Positions 7,053 through 16,005 of a stretch of DNA of 64,000 bases are shown in pieces. The DNA lies in contig UBPA01000014.1 in the NCBI GenBank assembly GCA_900467185.1, forward strand, positions 301,872 to 365,871, written 5' to 3'. A model generated the notes under the pieces. It was not told where the DNA came from, did no database searches, and saw only the letters and a list, made by a program, of their open reading frames with translations. The stretch's first letter is position 1. Each line of letters opens with the position of its first letter. This stretch comes from Hyphomicrobiales bacterium (GTDB taxonomy: Bacteria; Pseudomonadota; Alphaproteobacteria; Rhizobiales; Rhizobiaceae). The position numbers were made by a program, and so were the translations under genes.

Positions 7053-9541
7053 AGCCCTTCGTCATCGTCTGCACGCTGGCTCTCCTCGCACCGTCGCAGC
7101 TCCTCGCCCAGGCCACCCCCTTCGACATGTCGCGCGAGCGTCCGGCAGCCCCTGCCCCGCAGGCTCCGTCGCCCGTTCCGGCCCAGCCCTCGGCCCCGGT
7201 GCCGCCGCAGGCACAGCCACCGGCCGTAGCGCCCGAGCCACGCGCGCAGCAACCCGCGACCCAGCCGGCACCCTTCGAGGTCTCGCCCGGCGCCCCGGCG
7301 CGCCCGGCAGCACCGCCGGCACAAGCGACGCCGGCCACCCAGCCTGCGGTACCGCCGGCCGCGGCGAAGCCGCGCGTTCAGGCACCGTCCGACACGGACG
7401 CGCGCCGCCGCTATATCCTGCCTTTCGGCAAGCTCAGCCTGTCGGGCGAAGCCGACCGGCGCACCTGGACGATCTACGTGACGCCCGAGCAGGCGAGTGC
7501 CGCCACGGCCATCACCATCGGCTACCAGAACTCCATCGTCGTCGCGCCGGAAGCCTCCACCTTCTCCGTGGAGCTCAACGGCAGCGTCATCGGACAGGTC
7601 CCGGTCGCCTCGGCGGATGCGGTCAGCGATCTCGTGCTTCCGCTTCCCGCCGGCGCGCTGCAGGCCGGTGCCAATGTCGTGCGCCTCGCCACCCAGCAGC
7701 GCCACCGCACCGATTGCAGCATCCAGTCGACCTACGACCTCTGGACCAATATCGACCCGAGCCGGACCTATCTGAGCTTCAACGCGCCGGTCGGCAACCG
7801 CTTCTCCAGCATCGACGACATCCCGGCCGTCGGCCTCGACGCCACGGGTGCAACGACCATCGACATCGTCGCACCGGCACTGACGAACCCGAGCCGGTCC
7901 AACATGCTGCTGCGTCTCGCGCAGGCCCTGGCCCTGCGCGTCCAGATGCCGAACCAGACGGTTGCCTTCCACGCGACCATGCCCGCGGCACCGGCCGCAG
8001 GCACCCTCACCGTGCTGGTCGGCACGCAGCTCGAGATCGAGGGCTTGATCCCGGCCCTGCCGGCCGGTACCGCGGTCGGCCCGACCGTAACGTTCGCGCC
8101 GGCCGCGACACCGGGCCTCAGCACCCTCGTCGTCACCGGCCCCACGGCGGAAGCGCTTCGGCAGGCGGTGGAAACGCTTGCCGGCCCGCTCGACGCGGCG
8201 CCGGGCACGTCGCGCACCACCTTCTCCACCAAGGCGTGGAATACGCCCGATGCGCCCATCCTCGTCGGCGACACGCGCATGCCGCTCTCGCAGCTCGGCA
8301 TCACCACCAGCGAATTTGCAGGTCGCCGGTTCCGCACGGAGTTCATGCTCGGCGTTCCCGCGGATTTCTACGCCAGCGCCTATGGCGACGCCGTGATCCT
8401 GCTTGACGCCGGCTATGCCGCCTCCGTCCTGCCGGGCAGCCGCATCGACGTCTATGTCAACGGCAACATCGCCACGACCACGCCGCTCTCCACGTCCGGC
8501 GGCGGCATTCTCAGCCACCTTCCGATCACCGTGACGCTGCGCCATTTCGTGCCCGGGGTGAACCGCATCTCGATCGAGGCCGTGCTGCTGACGAACGACG
8601 ACGAGGCCTGCGCGACGGGCACGCCGGCGCAGACCACGCCGCGCTTCGCGCTCTTCGACACCACCGAATTCCACATGCCGGATTTCGCGCGGATCGACAG
8701 CAGCCCCAGCCTTGCGGCGACATCCTCGACCGGCCAGCCCTATCGTCGGGCGGAACAGCCGACGGCGATCTATCTCGACCGCCTCGATCCGGAGACGCTT
8801 TCGGCCGCGGCCACCCTCGTCGGGCGTCTTGCGGTTGCCGCGGGCAACCCGCTGGCCCTGGACACCGTGGCCTCTCCCGCCGCTCTCGGCGACCGCAACG
8901 CGCTGATCGTCGGCACGCTGTCGCAGCTTCCCCCGCCCCTCCTGACCCAGATGCAGATCGGTGCAGCCCCCGCCAACTGGGGAACGCACCATGCCGGCGG
9001 CCCGCCGAACGGCGACAGCGGCACGCTGTTCGAGGAATGGCGGCACAAGGTGTCCGGCGGCAGCTGGCTCGGCCAGGGATCCCGCCTCGAAGCCTGGTTG
9101 AAGAGCGATCTCGACCTGTCGATGGACTCGCTGCGCTTCCTGCCCGGCAAGGAGGAGGACTTCTCCCCGGCGGACGACGTCAGCTTCATGATTGCCCAGG
9201 GGCGCAGCCCGTCCGGTGCCGGCACATGGACGCTCGCGACCGGCCCGACGCCGGCAAGTCTCCAGACCGGCATGAGCGCCATGGTGCAGGAAGCCCGCTG
9301 GAATGGCATCGAGGGCCGGATTACCACGTTCGAGGAGACGACCGGAAACGTGGCGATGGTGCCGGTGCACGACCTGCATCTGAACCCGACGCAACCCTTC
9401 TCGATTGCCAACTGGCGCCTGATCGCGGCGAACTGGCTGTCGACCAACATCCTCTTCTTCGCCGTGATGTTTATCGCCGGCTTCGCCCTTCTCGGCATCA
9501 TCACCACGCTGATGCTGCGCCTTCTGGGGCGCAGCCGATGA
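7049..9541 (+). CDS. bcsB: Cellulose synthase regulatory subunit BcsB
   Basis: An 830-residue periplasmic partner of BcsA that guides the nascent glucan. It has a cleavable-looking signal peptide ending near LLAQA, then a Pro/Ala/Gln-rich linker (about residues 20-115). A long beta-rich region with the BcsB repeats follows, and a C-terminal membrane helix (ILFFAVMFIAGFALLGIIT) anchors it. The start at 7049 overlaps the bcsA stop by four bases, implying translational coupling. The frame is open far upstream through bcsA, but that stretch is antisense-of-frame sequence of bcsA, not protein. The linker is longer than I would expect for the family. Confidence 0.93.
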   Translation: MKPFVIVCTLALLAPSQLLAQATPFDMSRERPAAPAPQAPSPVPAQPSAPVPPQAQPPAVAPEPRAQQPATQPAPFEVSPGAPARPAAPPAQATPATQPAVPPAAAKPRVQAPSDTDARRRYILPFGKLSLSGEADRRTWTIYVTPEQASAATAITIGYQNSIVVAPEASTFSVELNGSVIGQVPVASADAVSDLVLPLPAGALQAGANVVRLATQQRHRTDCSIQSTYDLWTNIDPSRTYLSFNAPVGNRFSSIDDIPAVGLDATGATTIDIVAPALTNPSRSNMLLRLAQALALRVQMPNQTVAFHATMPAAPAAGTLTVLVGTQLEIEGLIPALPAGTAVGPTVTFAPAATPGLSTLVVTGPTAEALRQAVETLAGPLDAAPGTSRTTFSTKAWNTPDAPILVGDTRMPLSQLGITTSEFAGRRFRTEFMLGVPADFYASAYGDAVILLDAGYAASVLPGSRIDVYVNGNIATTTPLSTSGGGILSHLPITVTLRHFVPGVNRISIEAVLLTNDDEACATGTPAQTTPRFALFDTTEFHMPDFARIDSSPSLAATSSTGQPYRRAEQPTAIYLDRLDPETLSAAATLVGRLAVAAGNPLALDTVASPAALGDRNALIVGTLSQLPPPLLTQMQIGAAPANWGTHHAGGPPNGDSGTLFEEWRHKVSGGSWLGQGSRLEAWLKSDLDLSMDSLRFLPGKEEDFSPADDVSFMIAQGRSPSGAGTWTLATGPTPASLQTGMSAMVQEARWNGIEGRITTFEETTGNVAMVPVHDLHLNPTQPFSIANWRLIAANWLSTNILFFAVMFIAGFALLGIITTLMLRLLGRSR

Positions 9542-9621
9542 GGACGGCACGCGGCTTTGCATCGACGCACGCCCCCGGGGCGTTCTCTCTTCCTCGGACT
9601 GTTTACCGGGAGTTCCCATGA
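9538..9621 (+). CDS. Possible 27-residue linking ORF between bcsB and the TPR gene
   Basis: An ATG at 9538 overlaps the bcsB stop (ATGA), and this 27-codon frame ends at a TGA that itself overlaps the next gene's ATG (again ATGA). It would chain ribosomes from bcsB to the TPR gene. The peptide is basic and has no recognisable domain. It sits exactly where the endoglucanase gene bcsZ (celC) is found in other rhizobial operons, so it could be a coupling leader, a deletion scar or chance. Confidence 0.3.
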   Translation: MRTARGFASTHAPGAFSLPRTVYREFP

Positions 9622-11999
9622 CAACCGCCCGCATCCTGCTTTTCTCGACGCTGGCCGCAGCAACCGCAACGGCGGTCTACTACGGCCCCGCTCTGTTGCC
9701 CGAGAGAGAGCTGACGACCGGCACAATCGCCGCCCCGCCCGCCGTCGACGAGAAGGGCAACCGGCTGAGCCTGATCCCGCCGAGCCCCGCTGTGCGCCGA
9801 GGCGACCGGCGTCCGGCCGACCTGTCGCAGGCGCTGCCGCCCGAACTTCCCGCCGCGGAGACCGCGAGCGGGACCGAGCCCGCCGCACCTGTGGCATCCG
9901 GCGAGGCGCCGGAGCCGCAAGACGCGGAACCGGTGATCAAGGCGCAGTTGCAGGCACAGCCGCCGGCGTCGTCGTCGCCAGCGCCCGCACAGACTCCATC
10001 CACGCCGCCCGCAGCGGCCGCGCCGCCGAAGCCGACCGTCGACGAGGGCGCGCTCCGCTATTTTGCGCGCCAGGGCGATACCGTGCGCCTGCAGGCTGAG
10101 ATCTCGCGCCTGCGCACCCTTTATCCCGACTGGGAACCGCCGGCCGATCCGCTCGCCGTGCCGCAGAATGTCGATACGCAGCTGGAAGCCATGTGGGCGC
10201 TGTATGGGCAGACCCGCTATGTGGAAGTGCGCAAGGCCATCGCCGACCGGCAGGCGCGCGAACCCGGCTGGCAGCCGCCGGAGAACCTTCTGTCGATGCT
10301 GACGCTTGGTGAAGCCCGCCAGCGTCTCGTCAACGCCTCCAACCTCCAGCAGTTTCCGACCGTCGTCGACGTCGCCGCGGAAACGCCGCAGCTGCTCGTC
10401 TGCAGCGAAATCGACATTCTCTGGCGTCTCGCCGAGGCCTTCGCGAAAACCGACCGGCAGCAGCGAGCGCTGGATGCCTATAGCTATATCCTCTCCAGCT
10501 GCACCGAGGGGCCGGACCGGGTGGCGACGTTGCAAAAGGCGGCGTCCCTGCTGCCGCGCCCGATGGTCGAGCAGCTGCTGACGCAGGAAAAGACCGACCC
10601 GTCCGGCAAGGGCGAATTCGAGCCCGTGAAGGACGATCTGGCCCGCCAGTTCGTCGCCGCTGCCGGCGAAGACCCGAAGCTCACCGTTCCCCCCGCCTAT
10701 CTCACCCGGCTCGAGCACGTTGCCGAGGCGGGTGGCAAGGCCTCCGACGCCCTGCTGCTCGGCTGGTACTATGTGCGCCGCAACGGTGCCGAACAGGCCG
10801 AGGCCTGGTTTCGGCGGGCGCGGACGGAGGAGGATTCCGCAGCGGCCTCGCAGGGCCTCGCTTTGACGCTGATCGCACGTAAAAATCCGGGCGAAGCCGA
10901 AGCCGTTCTCTATCCTTGGCGGGATACGTCCGACGACACGCGCGATACCTATCTCGCGGCCGCCTCCAACCTCCTGGCGCTCGACCCGCCCATCGTCATC
11001 GCAGCGGACGTGCTGCAACGCATGGCGCAGGAAGCGATGCGCGCCCGCAATGCCGATGTCGCCCAGCAATTCGGCTGGTATGCCCGCGCGTTCGAGCAGC
11101 CGCAGCTCGCCCTGCAATGGTTCTCGACGTCGCTGACCTGGAAGCCCGACACCGAAGCCTCGGCCTACGGTCTTGCGATCACCGCAAACCAGCTCGGCAT
11201 GGCGAACGATGTTGCACGGATCCAGAGACAATGGGCCGGACGCTCCGCCCGGATCGCCATGCTCGGCGAGGAGGAAAACCTCGATCCGTCGCAGCGCATG
11301 GCAGAAGCCGGAACGCTCGCCGACCGACCGGTTCGCGAGCCATCGACGTCGATCGCACGCCGGCCCTCGCGCACCGTGTCGGCGCAGACGAGCGCGGAGC
11401 CCGCAGCCCCCGTTCGCCAGCGCGCGCCGCGCGTGGCCGCGGCCGGTCACACCGCCGCGCCGGCCTCCACCCGCGGCTGCAGCACCTCCACCGACCCGTC
11501 GGGACTGTCGTCCGGCGAGGCGCTGCGGCGCGGCTGGTGCCTGATGGAGCTGAACCGTCCGCTCGAGGCCGTTCGCCATTTCGACGCTGCCATCCGCACC
11601 GGCGACACGCGCATCCGCAGCGAAGCCGCCTATGGTCAGAGCCTTGCCTATCTCCGCCAAGGCCTGACCGACAAGGCCTCCGTTGCCGCGACACGTGGAC
11701 CGATGGATGCGCAGAAGGCGACGGAACTGCAGATCGCCCTTCTCTCCAACCGCGCTTTGATCGCTTTCGACCAGCAGCGGTTCTCCGAGGCCCTGATCCT
11801 CCTCGACCGCCGCGCCCAGCTGGCGCCCGAACGCATCGACCTGATGGTGCTGCGCGGTTACGCCCTTCTGGGGCTGAACCGTTACGGTCAGGCGATCCGC
11901 ACCTTCGAGACGCTGGCAGCGACAGGCAACCAGGACGCCATTCGCGGCCTCGCCAACGCACGGGCGGCAACGCCGTCGGCCATCGCGACGAAGGACTGA
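9618..11999 (+). CDS. TPR-repeat periplasmic protein of the cellulose operon (BcsC-like scaffold)
   Basis: A 793-residue protein with an N-terminal signal anchor (ILLFSTLAAATATAVYYG), a Pro/Ala-rich linker to about residue 130 and a long alpha-helical region with TPR-like repeats, including AAYGQSLAYLRQGLTDKA and ALLGLNRYGQAIRTFE near the C-terminus. It follows bcsB in the position of BcsC, but there is no C-terminal region resembling the outer-membrane beta-barrel of enterobacterial BcsC. It probably forms a periplasmic scaffold between synthase and outer membrane. Its ribosome site GGGAG lies before ATG 9618. The operon ends in a strong terminator. Confidence 0.75.
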   Translation: MTTARILLFSTLAAATATAVYYGPALLPERELTTGTIAAPPAVDEKGNRLSLIPPSPAVRRGDRRPADLSQALPPELPAAETASGTEPAAPVASGEAPEPQDAEPVIKAQLQAQPPASSSPAPAQTPSTPPAAAAPPKPTVDEGALRYFARQGDTVRLQAEISRLRTLYPDWEPPADPLAVPQNVDTQLEAMWALYGQTRYVEVRKAIADRQAREPGWQPPENLLSMLTLGEARQRLVNASNLQQFPTVVDVAAETPQLLVCSEIDILWRLAEAFAKTDRQQRALDAYSYILSSCTEGPDRVATLQKAASLLPRPMVEQLLTQEKTDPSGKGEFEPVKDDLARQFVAAAGEDPKLTVPPAYLTRLEHVAEAGGKASDALLLGWYYVRRNGAEQAEAWFRRARTEEDSAAASQGLALTLIARKNPGEAEAVLYPWRDTSDDTRDTYLAAASNLLALDPPIVIAADVLQRMAQEAMRARNADVAQQFGWYARAFEQPQLALQWFSTSLTWKPDTEASAYGLAITANQLGMANDVARIQRQWAGRSARIAMLGEEENLDPSQRMAEAGTLADRPVREPSTSIARRPSRTVSAQTSAEPAAPVRQRAPRVAAAGHTAAPASTRGCSTSTDPSGLSSGEALRRGWCLMELNRPLEAVRHFDAAIRTGDTRIRSEAAYGQSLAYLRQGLTDKASVAATRGPMDAQKATELQIALLSNRALIAFDQQRFSEALILLDRRAQLAPERIDLMVLRGYALLGLNRYGQAIRTFETLAATGNQDAIRGLANARAATPSAIATKD

Positions 12000-12024
12000 G
12001 GGACGCGGCAGAACATAACGCGTT

Positions 12025-12071
12025 TCGCCGAAGGCCTCGGGGCAGAGTCCCAGGGCCTTCGGCGATTTCTT
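12025..12071 (+). terminator. Rho-independent terminator of the bcs operon
   Basis: A perfect 12-bp stem (TCGCCGAAGGCC at 12025-12036 with its complement at 12054-12065) is followed by TTTCTT. It lies 25 bases after the TPR gene and before the convergent L,D-transpeptidase gene. Confidence 0.85.
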
Positions 12072-12111
12072 CATCGAGACGTTCGAGCCGGTCCTTGCCG
12101 GCGTCCGTGCC

Positions 12112-12819
12112 TTACTGCCGGACGACGATCCGGGCGCCTTCCGGCACGCGTTCGTAGAGATCGATGATATCCTGATTGATGAAGCGCACGCAGCCGGAGG
12201 ATTGCGCCTTGCCGATCGAGCGCCAGTCCGGATTTCCGTGCAGCCGGTAGAGCGTATCCTGACCGTTCTGGAAGATGTAGAGCGCGCGGGCGCCCAGCGG
12301 ATTGGTGATCCCCGGCGCCTGACCGCCATTGCCGATGGAGTAGCGGGCAAGCTTCGGCTGACGGGCGACCATCTCGTCGGGCGGCGTCCAGCGTGGCCAT
12401 TTCTTGCGCCACTGGATGACGCCCTCGCCCTGCCACGCAAAGCCGTCCTTGCCGATGCTGACGCCGTACCGCATCGCGGTCCCGCCTTTCTCCACCAGAT
12501 AGAGATATCGCGCCTTGGTATCGACGACGACGGTGCCGGGTGTTTCGCCCGTGGGATCGATGACGCGCTGACGGTAGAAGCGCTGCGGGATATTCTTGTA
12601 GGGGATGGCCGGCAGGCTGAAGCCTTCATCCGTCCGGGCCGCGTAGATGACGGCGGGATCGGGCTGTTCGCCGTCATAGGTCTTCGGCGCGATCACGTTG
12701 ACGACGGGTTCGAAGAACGTGCCGATGCTCTGCGTGGAACATCCTGTGAGAAAGGTCGCGGAAGCGACACCCGCGCATCCGAGAAAGCGCCGGCGCGAAA
12801 GCGAAACGATGGTCGTCAT
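12112..12819 (-). CDS. L,D-transpeptidase (YkuD domain) lipoprotein
   Basis: A 235-residue exported enzyme that would form 3-3 cross-links in peptidoglycan or link proteins to it. The N-terminus has a twin-arginine-like RRRFLG, a hydrophobic stretch and a lipobox (FLTGC). The YkuD catalytic motif is intact: His194 in HGNPDW and the nucleophile Cys210 in SSGCVRF. ATG 12819 is chosen because the longer frame starts with TTG at 12903 and would bury the signal. It is convergent with the cellulose operon and downstream of a receiver gene on the same strand. Paralogues are common in Rhizobiaceae, which grow from the pole using L,D-cross-links. Confidence 0.9.
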   Translation of the reverse strand: MTTIVSLSRRRFLGCAGVASATFLTGCSTQSIGTFFEPVVNVIAPKTYDGEQPDPAVIYAARTDEGFSLPAIPYKNIPQRFYRQRVIDPTGETPGTVVVDTKARYLYLVEKGGTAMRYGVSIGKDGFAWQGEGVIQWRKKWPRWTPPDEMVARQPKLARYSIGNGGQAPGITNPLGARALYIFQNGQDTLYRLHGNPDWRSIGKAQSSGCVRFINQDIIDLYERVPEGARIVVRQ

Positions 12820-12962
12820 CGTGGAGGGAGCCTTGAAGTTGGACAGGCGCAGGGCGCCTCTGTCTGAGGTGACATCGATGGAACGGAGAGACGGATTCGA
12901 CAAAGGCCGGGCTTCGAAAAGCTCGACCGTCGTCGGAACGATAGCGCGGAGACGTTAAGTCT

Positions 12963-13412
12963 TCAGCCGGCAAAAAGCGTCAGTTCAGGCGGCACGATCG
13001 CCAGATCGCCACGCCTGCGGGCGATCGCGTAGGTCAGGGCGCCGCGCACGGCATCCGGGCTGACGGGCTTGCGGATGACGCCCATGGTGCCGGGCACGCC
13101 GGTTCCGAGCAGCTCGGGATCCGAGGTGGTGAAGATGACGGTGACGTCGTGATCTTCGGCCAGGATGCGCCCGATTTCCGGACCGCTCGGCCCGTCGGCA
13201 AGGTTGACATCGACGAAGGCGATGGCGGCAAGGCTGCCGATTCGTAGCGCGTGCTTCTTGCGGCTGGCGAAACCGACGACGCCGGCATTCAGCCCGGCAG
13301 CCGAGACGGCATCTTCGAGGTCGAGCGCGAGAAGGAGGTGATCCTCGATGATCACGACGGGATAGTCGATGATCGGACGGCTCTGCCACCGGCGGACTGT
13401 GTTCTCGGTCAT
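12963..13412 (-). CDS. Single-domain response regulator (receiver only)
   Basis: A 149-residue protein consisting of one receiver domain. Acidic residues are in VVIIEDH near the start, the likely phosphorylated Asp lies in AFVDVNLADG near residue 67, and the conserved Lys is in GVIRKPVSP near 115. There is no output domain, so it probably works by protein contact or as a phosphate relay. No cognate kinase is adjacent. A perfect CtrA-type site lies about 95 bases upstream of its start. Confidence 0.85.
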   Translation of the reverse strand: MTENTVRRWQSRPIIDYPVVIIEDHLLLALDLEDAVSAAGLNAGVVGFASRKKHALRIGSLAAIAFVDVNLADGPSGPEIGRILAEDHDVTVIFTTSDPELLGTGVPGTMGVIRKPVSPDAVRGALTYAIARRRGDLAIVPPELTLFAG

Positions 13413-13507
13413 GACGCTATACCCATTCGACGTTGAGACTGCAGATGAAATGGCGAACGCGCATTTTTGTTCCGCATTTTATTCAAGATCGAACAATATC
13501 CTATTCG

Positions 13508-13522
13508 TTAACAAAGTATTAA
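13508..13522. promoter_or_regulatory. CtrA-type site TTAA-N7-TTAA between receiver gene and ugpB
   Basis: TTAA at 13508-13511 and 13519-13522 with exactly seven bases (CAAAGTA) between. It is 96 bases before the receiver gene and 195 before ugpB, so the receiver gene is the likelier target. The surroundings are AT-rich, which makes chance occurrence easier than at the other three sites. Confidence 0.45.
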
Positions 13523-13567
13523 TCGAATAATTCACTTACGGTTCGCAAACTGTACTACACGCCGGCA

Positions 13568-13585
13568 CTGTCACATGGCTGTGAG
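13568..13585 (+). promoter_or_regulatory. PHO-box-like site upstream of ugpB
   Basis: CTGTCAC (13568-13574), a four-base spacer ATGG, then CTGTGAG (13579-13585) give the 11-base period of PhoB sites; the first half matches CTGTCAY fully, the second at five of seven bases. It lies 131 bases before ugpB. Phosphate-starvation control of ugp is established in related bacteria. Confidence 0.55.
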
Positions 13586-13716
13586 AGAGGATCGATTGGC
13601 GGTTGCCGCGCAGAGAAAAGCCCGGCATATGTAACCGTCTTGTGACGATCGAGGAGGATCGTCGCTCTGATCGCGCGAAGCGGCCCGTCCGGCTTCGCCA
13701 AACTGGGAGGACGTTC

Positions 13717-15039
13717 ATGTTCAAGACAATCCTGAAGGCATCGACCCTGAGGGCGACGGCCGCCGCGCTTGCTTTGTCGGCTACCGGACCTCTGGCAGCC
13801 TTCGCGGCGACCGATCTGCAGTGGTGGCACGCGATGACCGGCGCGAACAACGAGGTCGTCAACCAGCTCGCCAAGGAATTCAACGAGAGCCAGAGCGAAT
13901 ATACCATCACGCCCGTCTTCAAGGGCACCTATCCGGAAACGCTGAACGCCGGCATCGCCGCCTTCCGCTCCAAGCAGCCGCCCGCGATCATTCAGGTGTT
14001 CGATGCCGGCAGCGGCGTGATGATGGGCGCCGAAGGCGCGATCATGCCTGCGGCGGAGGTGTTGCAGAAGGGTGGCTTCACTTTCGACAAGTCGCAATAT
14101 CTCGCCGGCATCGCGGCCTATTATTCCAAGCCGGACGGCACGATGTTGTCCTTCCCCTACAACTCGTCCTCGCCGATCCTTTACTACAACAAGGATATCT
14201 TCGCGAAGGCTGGGCTTGACGCCGAAGCGCCACCAAAGACATGGCCTGAAGTGTTCGAGGCCGCAAAGAAGATCAAGGCGAGCGGTGCCGCATCCTGTGG
14301 TTTCACATCGACCTGGCTCACCTGGATCCAGACAGAAAATCTGGCTGCCTGGAACAACGTCGCCTATGGCACCAACGAGAACGGCCTTGGCGGCAGCGAT
14401 GTCAAGCTGGAGTTCAACGCGCCGCTCTTCGTCGAGCATTTCCAGGCCATCGCCGATCTCGCCAAGGACGGCACCTTCCGCTATGGCGGCCGCACCTCCG
14501 AGGCCAAGCAACTCTTCATGTCGGGCGAATGCGCGATCCTGACGGAGTCCTCCGGCGGTCTCGGCGATATCGTCAAGTCGGGCGTGAAATACGGCATCGG
14601 ACAATTGCCCTATTACGAGGGCCACGGGCCGCAGAACACGATCCCCGGCGGCGCGAGCCTCTGGGTGTTCGGCGGCAAGAGCGATGCGGAATATGCGGGC
14701 ATCGCCCAGTTCTTCAACTTCCTGTCGCAGACCAAAATCCAGGCGCGGTTGCATCAGGTGTCCGGCTATATGCCGGTGACCAATGCGGCCTACGAGGAAA
14801 CCAAGGCATCCGGCTTCTACGACAAGAATCCGGGCCGGGAGACCCCGATCCTGCAGATGATGGGCAAGGCACCGACCGAGAACTCCAAGGGTGTCCGCCT
14901 CGTCAACCTGCCACAGGTTCGCGACATCATGAACGAGGAGTTCGAGTCGATGCTCGCCGGCAAGCAGGATGCGAAGGCTGCCCTCGACAAGGCCGTCGAG
15001 CGCGGCAATGCGGCGATCGCGGAAGCCATCGGCAACTGA
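13717..15039 (+). CDS. ugpB: sn-Glycerol-3-phosphate ABC transporter, substrate-binding protein
   Basis: A 440-residue periplasmic binding protein with a signal peptide cut after LAAFA. The mature start DLQWWHAMTG and later INTYFKGTYPETLNAG-type region (VFKGTYPETLNAGIAAFR), SFPYNSSSPILYYN and IPGGASLWVF are characteristic of UgpB. It delivers glycerol-3-phosphate (and glycerophosphodiesters in the family) to UgpAE. ATG 13717 follows a GGGAGG ribosome site; the longer upstream frame has none. It is the first gene of ugpBAEC and is followed by a strong hairpin, as is common where the binding protein is made in excess. Confidence 0.95.
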   Translation: MFKTILKASTLRATAAALALSATGPLAAFAATDLQWWHAMTGANNEVVNQLAKEFNESQSEYTITPVFKGTYPETLNAGIAAFRSKQPPAIIQVFDAGSGVMMGAEGAIMPAAEVLQKGGFTFDKSQYLAGIAAYYSKPDGTMLSFPYNSSSPILYYNKDIFAKAGLDAEAPPKTWPEVFEAAKKIKASGAASCGFTSTWLTWIQTENLAAWNNVAYGTNENGLGGSDVKLEFNAPLFVEHFQAIADLAKDGTFRYGGRTSEAKQLFMSGECAILTESSGGLGDIVKSGVKYGIGQLPYYEGHGPQNTIPGGASLWVFGGKSDAEYAGIAQFFNFLSQTKIQARLHQVSGYMPVTNAAYEETKASGFYDKNPGRETPILQMMGKAPTENSKGVRLVNLPQVRDIMNEEFESMLAGKQDAKAALDKAVERGNAAIAEAIGN

Positions 15040-15054
15040 TCCGCAACTGACCGT

Positions 15055-15084
15055 ATCGCCGACCCCGATCCACGGGTCGGCGAT
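15055..15084 (+). promoter_or_regulatory. mRNA hairpin between ugpB and ugpA
   Basis: An 11-bp perfect stem (ATCGCCGACCC at 15055-15065 with its complement at 15074-15084) and an 8-base loop, without a following T run. It is better read as a 3'-end-stabilising or attenuating hairpin that raises ugpB over the permease genes than as a full terminator. Confidence 0.6.
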
Positions 15085-15114
15085 CCGTCTGCCTGCCGTC
15101 CCGAGGAGCCCCCG

Positions 15115-15996
15115 GTGCACAACGTCGCCTTTCCCAACAAGATACTGCCCTATCTGCTGGTTGCCCCGCAGATCGTCCTGACGGTCATCTTCTTTTTCTG
15201 GCCGGCCAGCCAGGCGCTCTACCAGTCCGTCATGCGCGAGGACCCGTTCGGCCTGAAGAGCGGCTTCGTCGGCCTTGCCAATTTCCGCGCCGTTCTGTCG
15301 GACCCGAACTATATCCACGCGCTGCAGGTCACCGTGGTCTTCAGCATTCTCACGGCGCTCGTCTCCATGGGCGTGGCCCTGCTGCTGGCGACAGCGGCCG
15401 ACAAGGTGGTGCGCGGACAGACCTTCTATCGCACCCTGCTGATCTGGCCTTATGCCGTGGCGCCGGCGGTGGCCGGCATGCTCTGGCTCTTCATGTTCAA
15501 CCCGGCCATGGGCACATTTGCCTATCTGCTGCGCCGGAACGGCTTTGGATGGGATCCGCTGTTGAACGGCGATCAGGCCATGGGGCTCGTCGTCGTCGCG
15601 GCCGCCTGGAAGCAGATCAGCTACAATTTCCTGTTCTTCGTCGCGGGCCTTCAGGCCATTCCGAAATCGCTGATCGAAGCGGCGTCCATCGATGGCGCGC
15701 GCGGCGCGCGGCGGTTCTGGACGATCGTCTTCCCGCTGCTGGCGCCGACCACCTTCTTCCTGCTGGTCGTCAACACCGTCTATGCCTTCTTCGACACCTT
15801 CGGCATCATCCATTCCGTTACCGGCGGCGGGCCGGCGAAGGCCACGGAAACACTGGTCTACAAGGTCTACAATGACGGCTTCGTCAATCTGAACCTCGGC
15901 TCCTCGGCCGCCCAGTCCGTCATCCTCATGGTCATCGTGATCGCGCTCACGGCGTTCCAGTTCCGCTTCGTCGAGAAGCGCGTGCATTATGGTTGA
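15115..15996 (+). CDS. ugpA: sn-Glycerol-3-phosphate ABC transporter permease UgpA
   Basis: A 293-residue inner-membrane permease with about six spans. The ABC-contact EAA loop is visible as [15 protein letters not shown] near residue 190. It begins with GTG 15115 after a GAGGAG site. It forms the channel heterodimer with UgpE. The C-terminus [10 protein letters not shown] is typical of UgpA. Confidence 0.93.
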   Translation: MHNVAFPNKILPYLLVAPQIVLTVIFFFWPASQALYQSVMREDPFGLKSGFVGLANFRAVLSDPNYIHALQVTVVFSILTALVSMGVALLLATAADKVVRGQTFYRTLLIWPYAVAPAVAGMLWLFMFNPAMGTFAYLLRRNGFGWDPLLNGDQAMGLVVVAAAWKQISYNFLFFVAGLQAIPKSLIEAASIDGARGARRFWTIVFPLLAPTTFFLLVVNTVYAFFDTFGIIHSVTGGGPAKATETLVYKVYNDGFVNLNLGSSAAQSVILMVIVIALTAFQFRFVEKRVHYG

Positions 15997-16005
15997 GGCC
16001 CCGAG

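Larger units (their letters stand above)
13413..13716. other. Divergent intergenic region between receiver gene and ugpB
   Basis: This 304-base gap contains an AT-rich stretch (13465-13535) with a CtrA-type site, an inverted repeat TATTCG/CGAATA around that site (13502-13529), and a PHO-box-like direct repeat closer to ugpB. No gene is evident in it. Confidence 0.6.

Noticed and set aside
6980..9634. Minus-strand open frame of about 884 codons over bcsB
   Set aside because: Same pattern: a mirror of the bcsB codon bias, with low-complexity Arg/Gly composition and no family features.
12930..12955. GGAAC...CGTT resembling an EcfG promoter
   Set aside because: The spacer is 13 bases rather than 16-17 and it points into the 3' end of the receiver gene.
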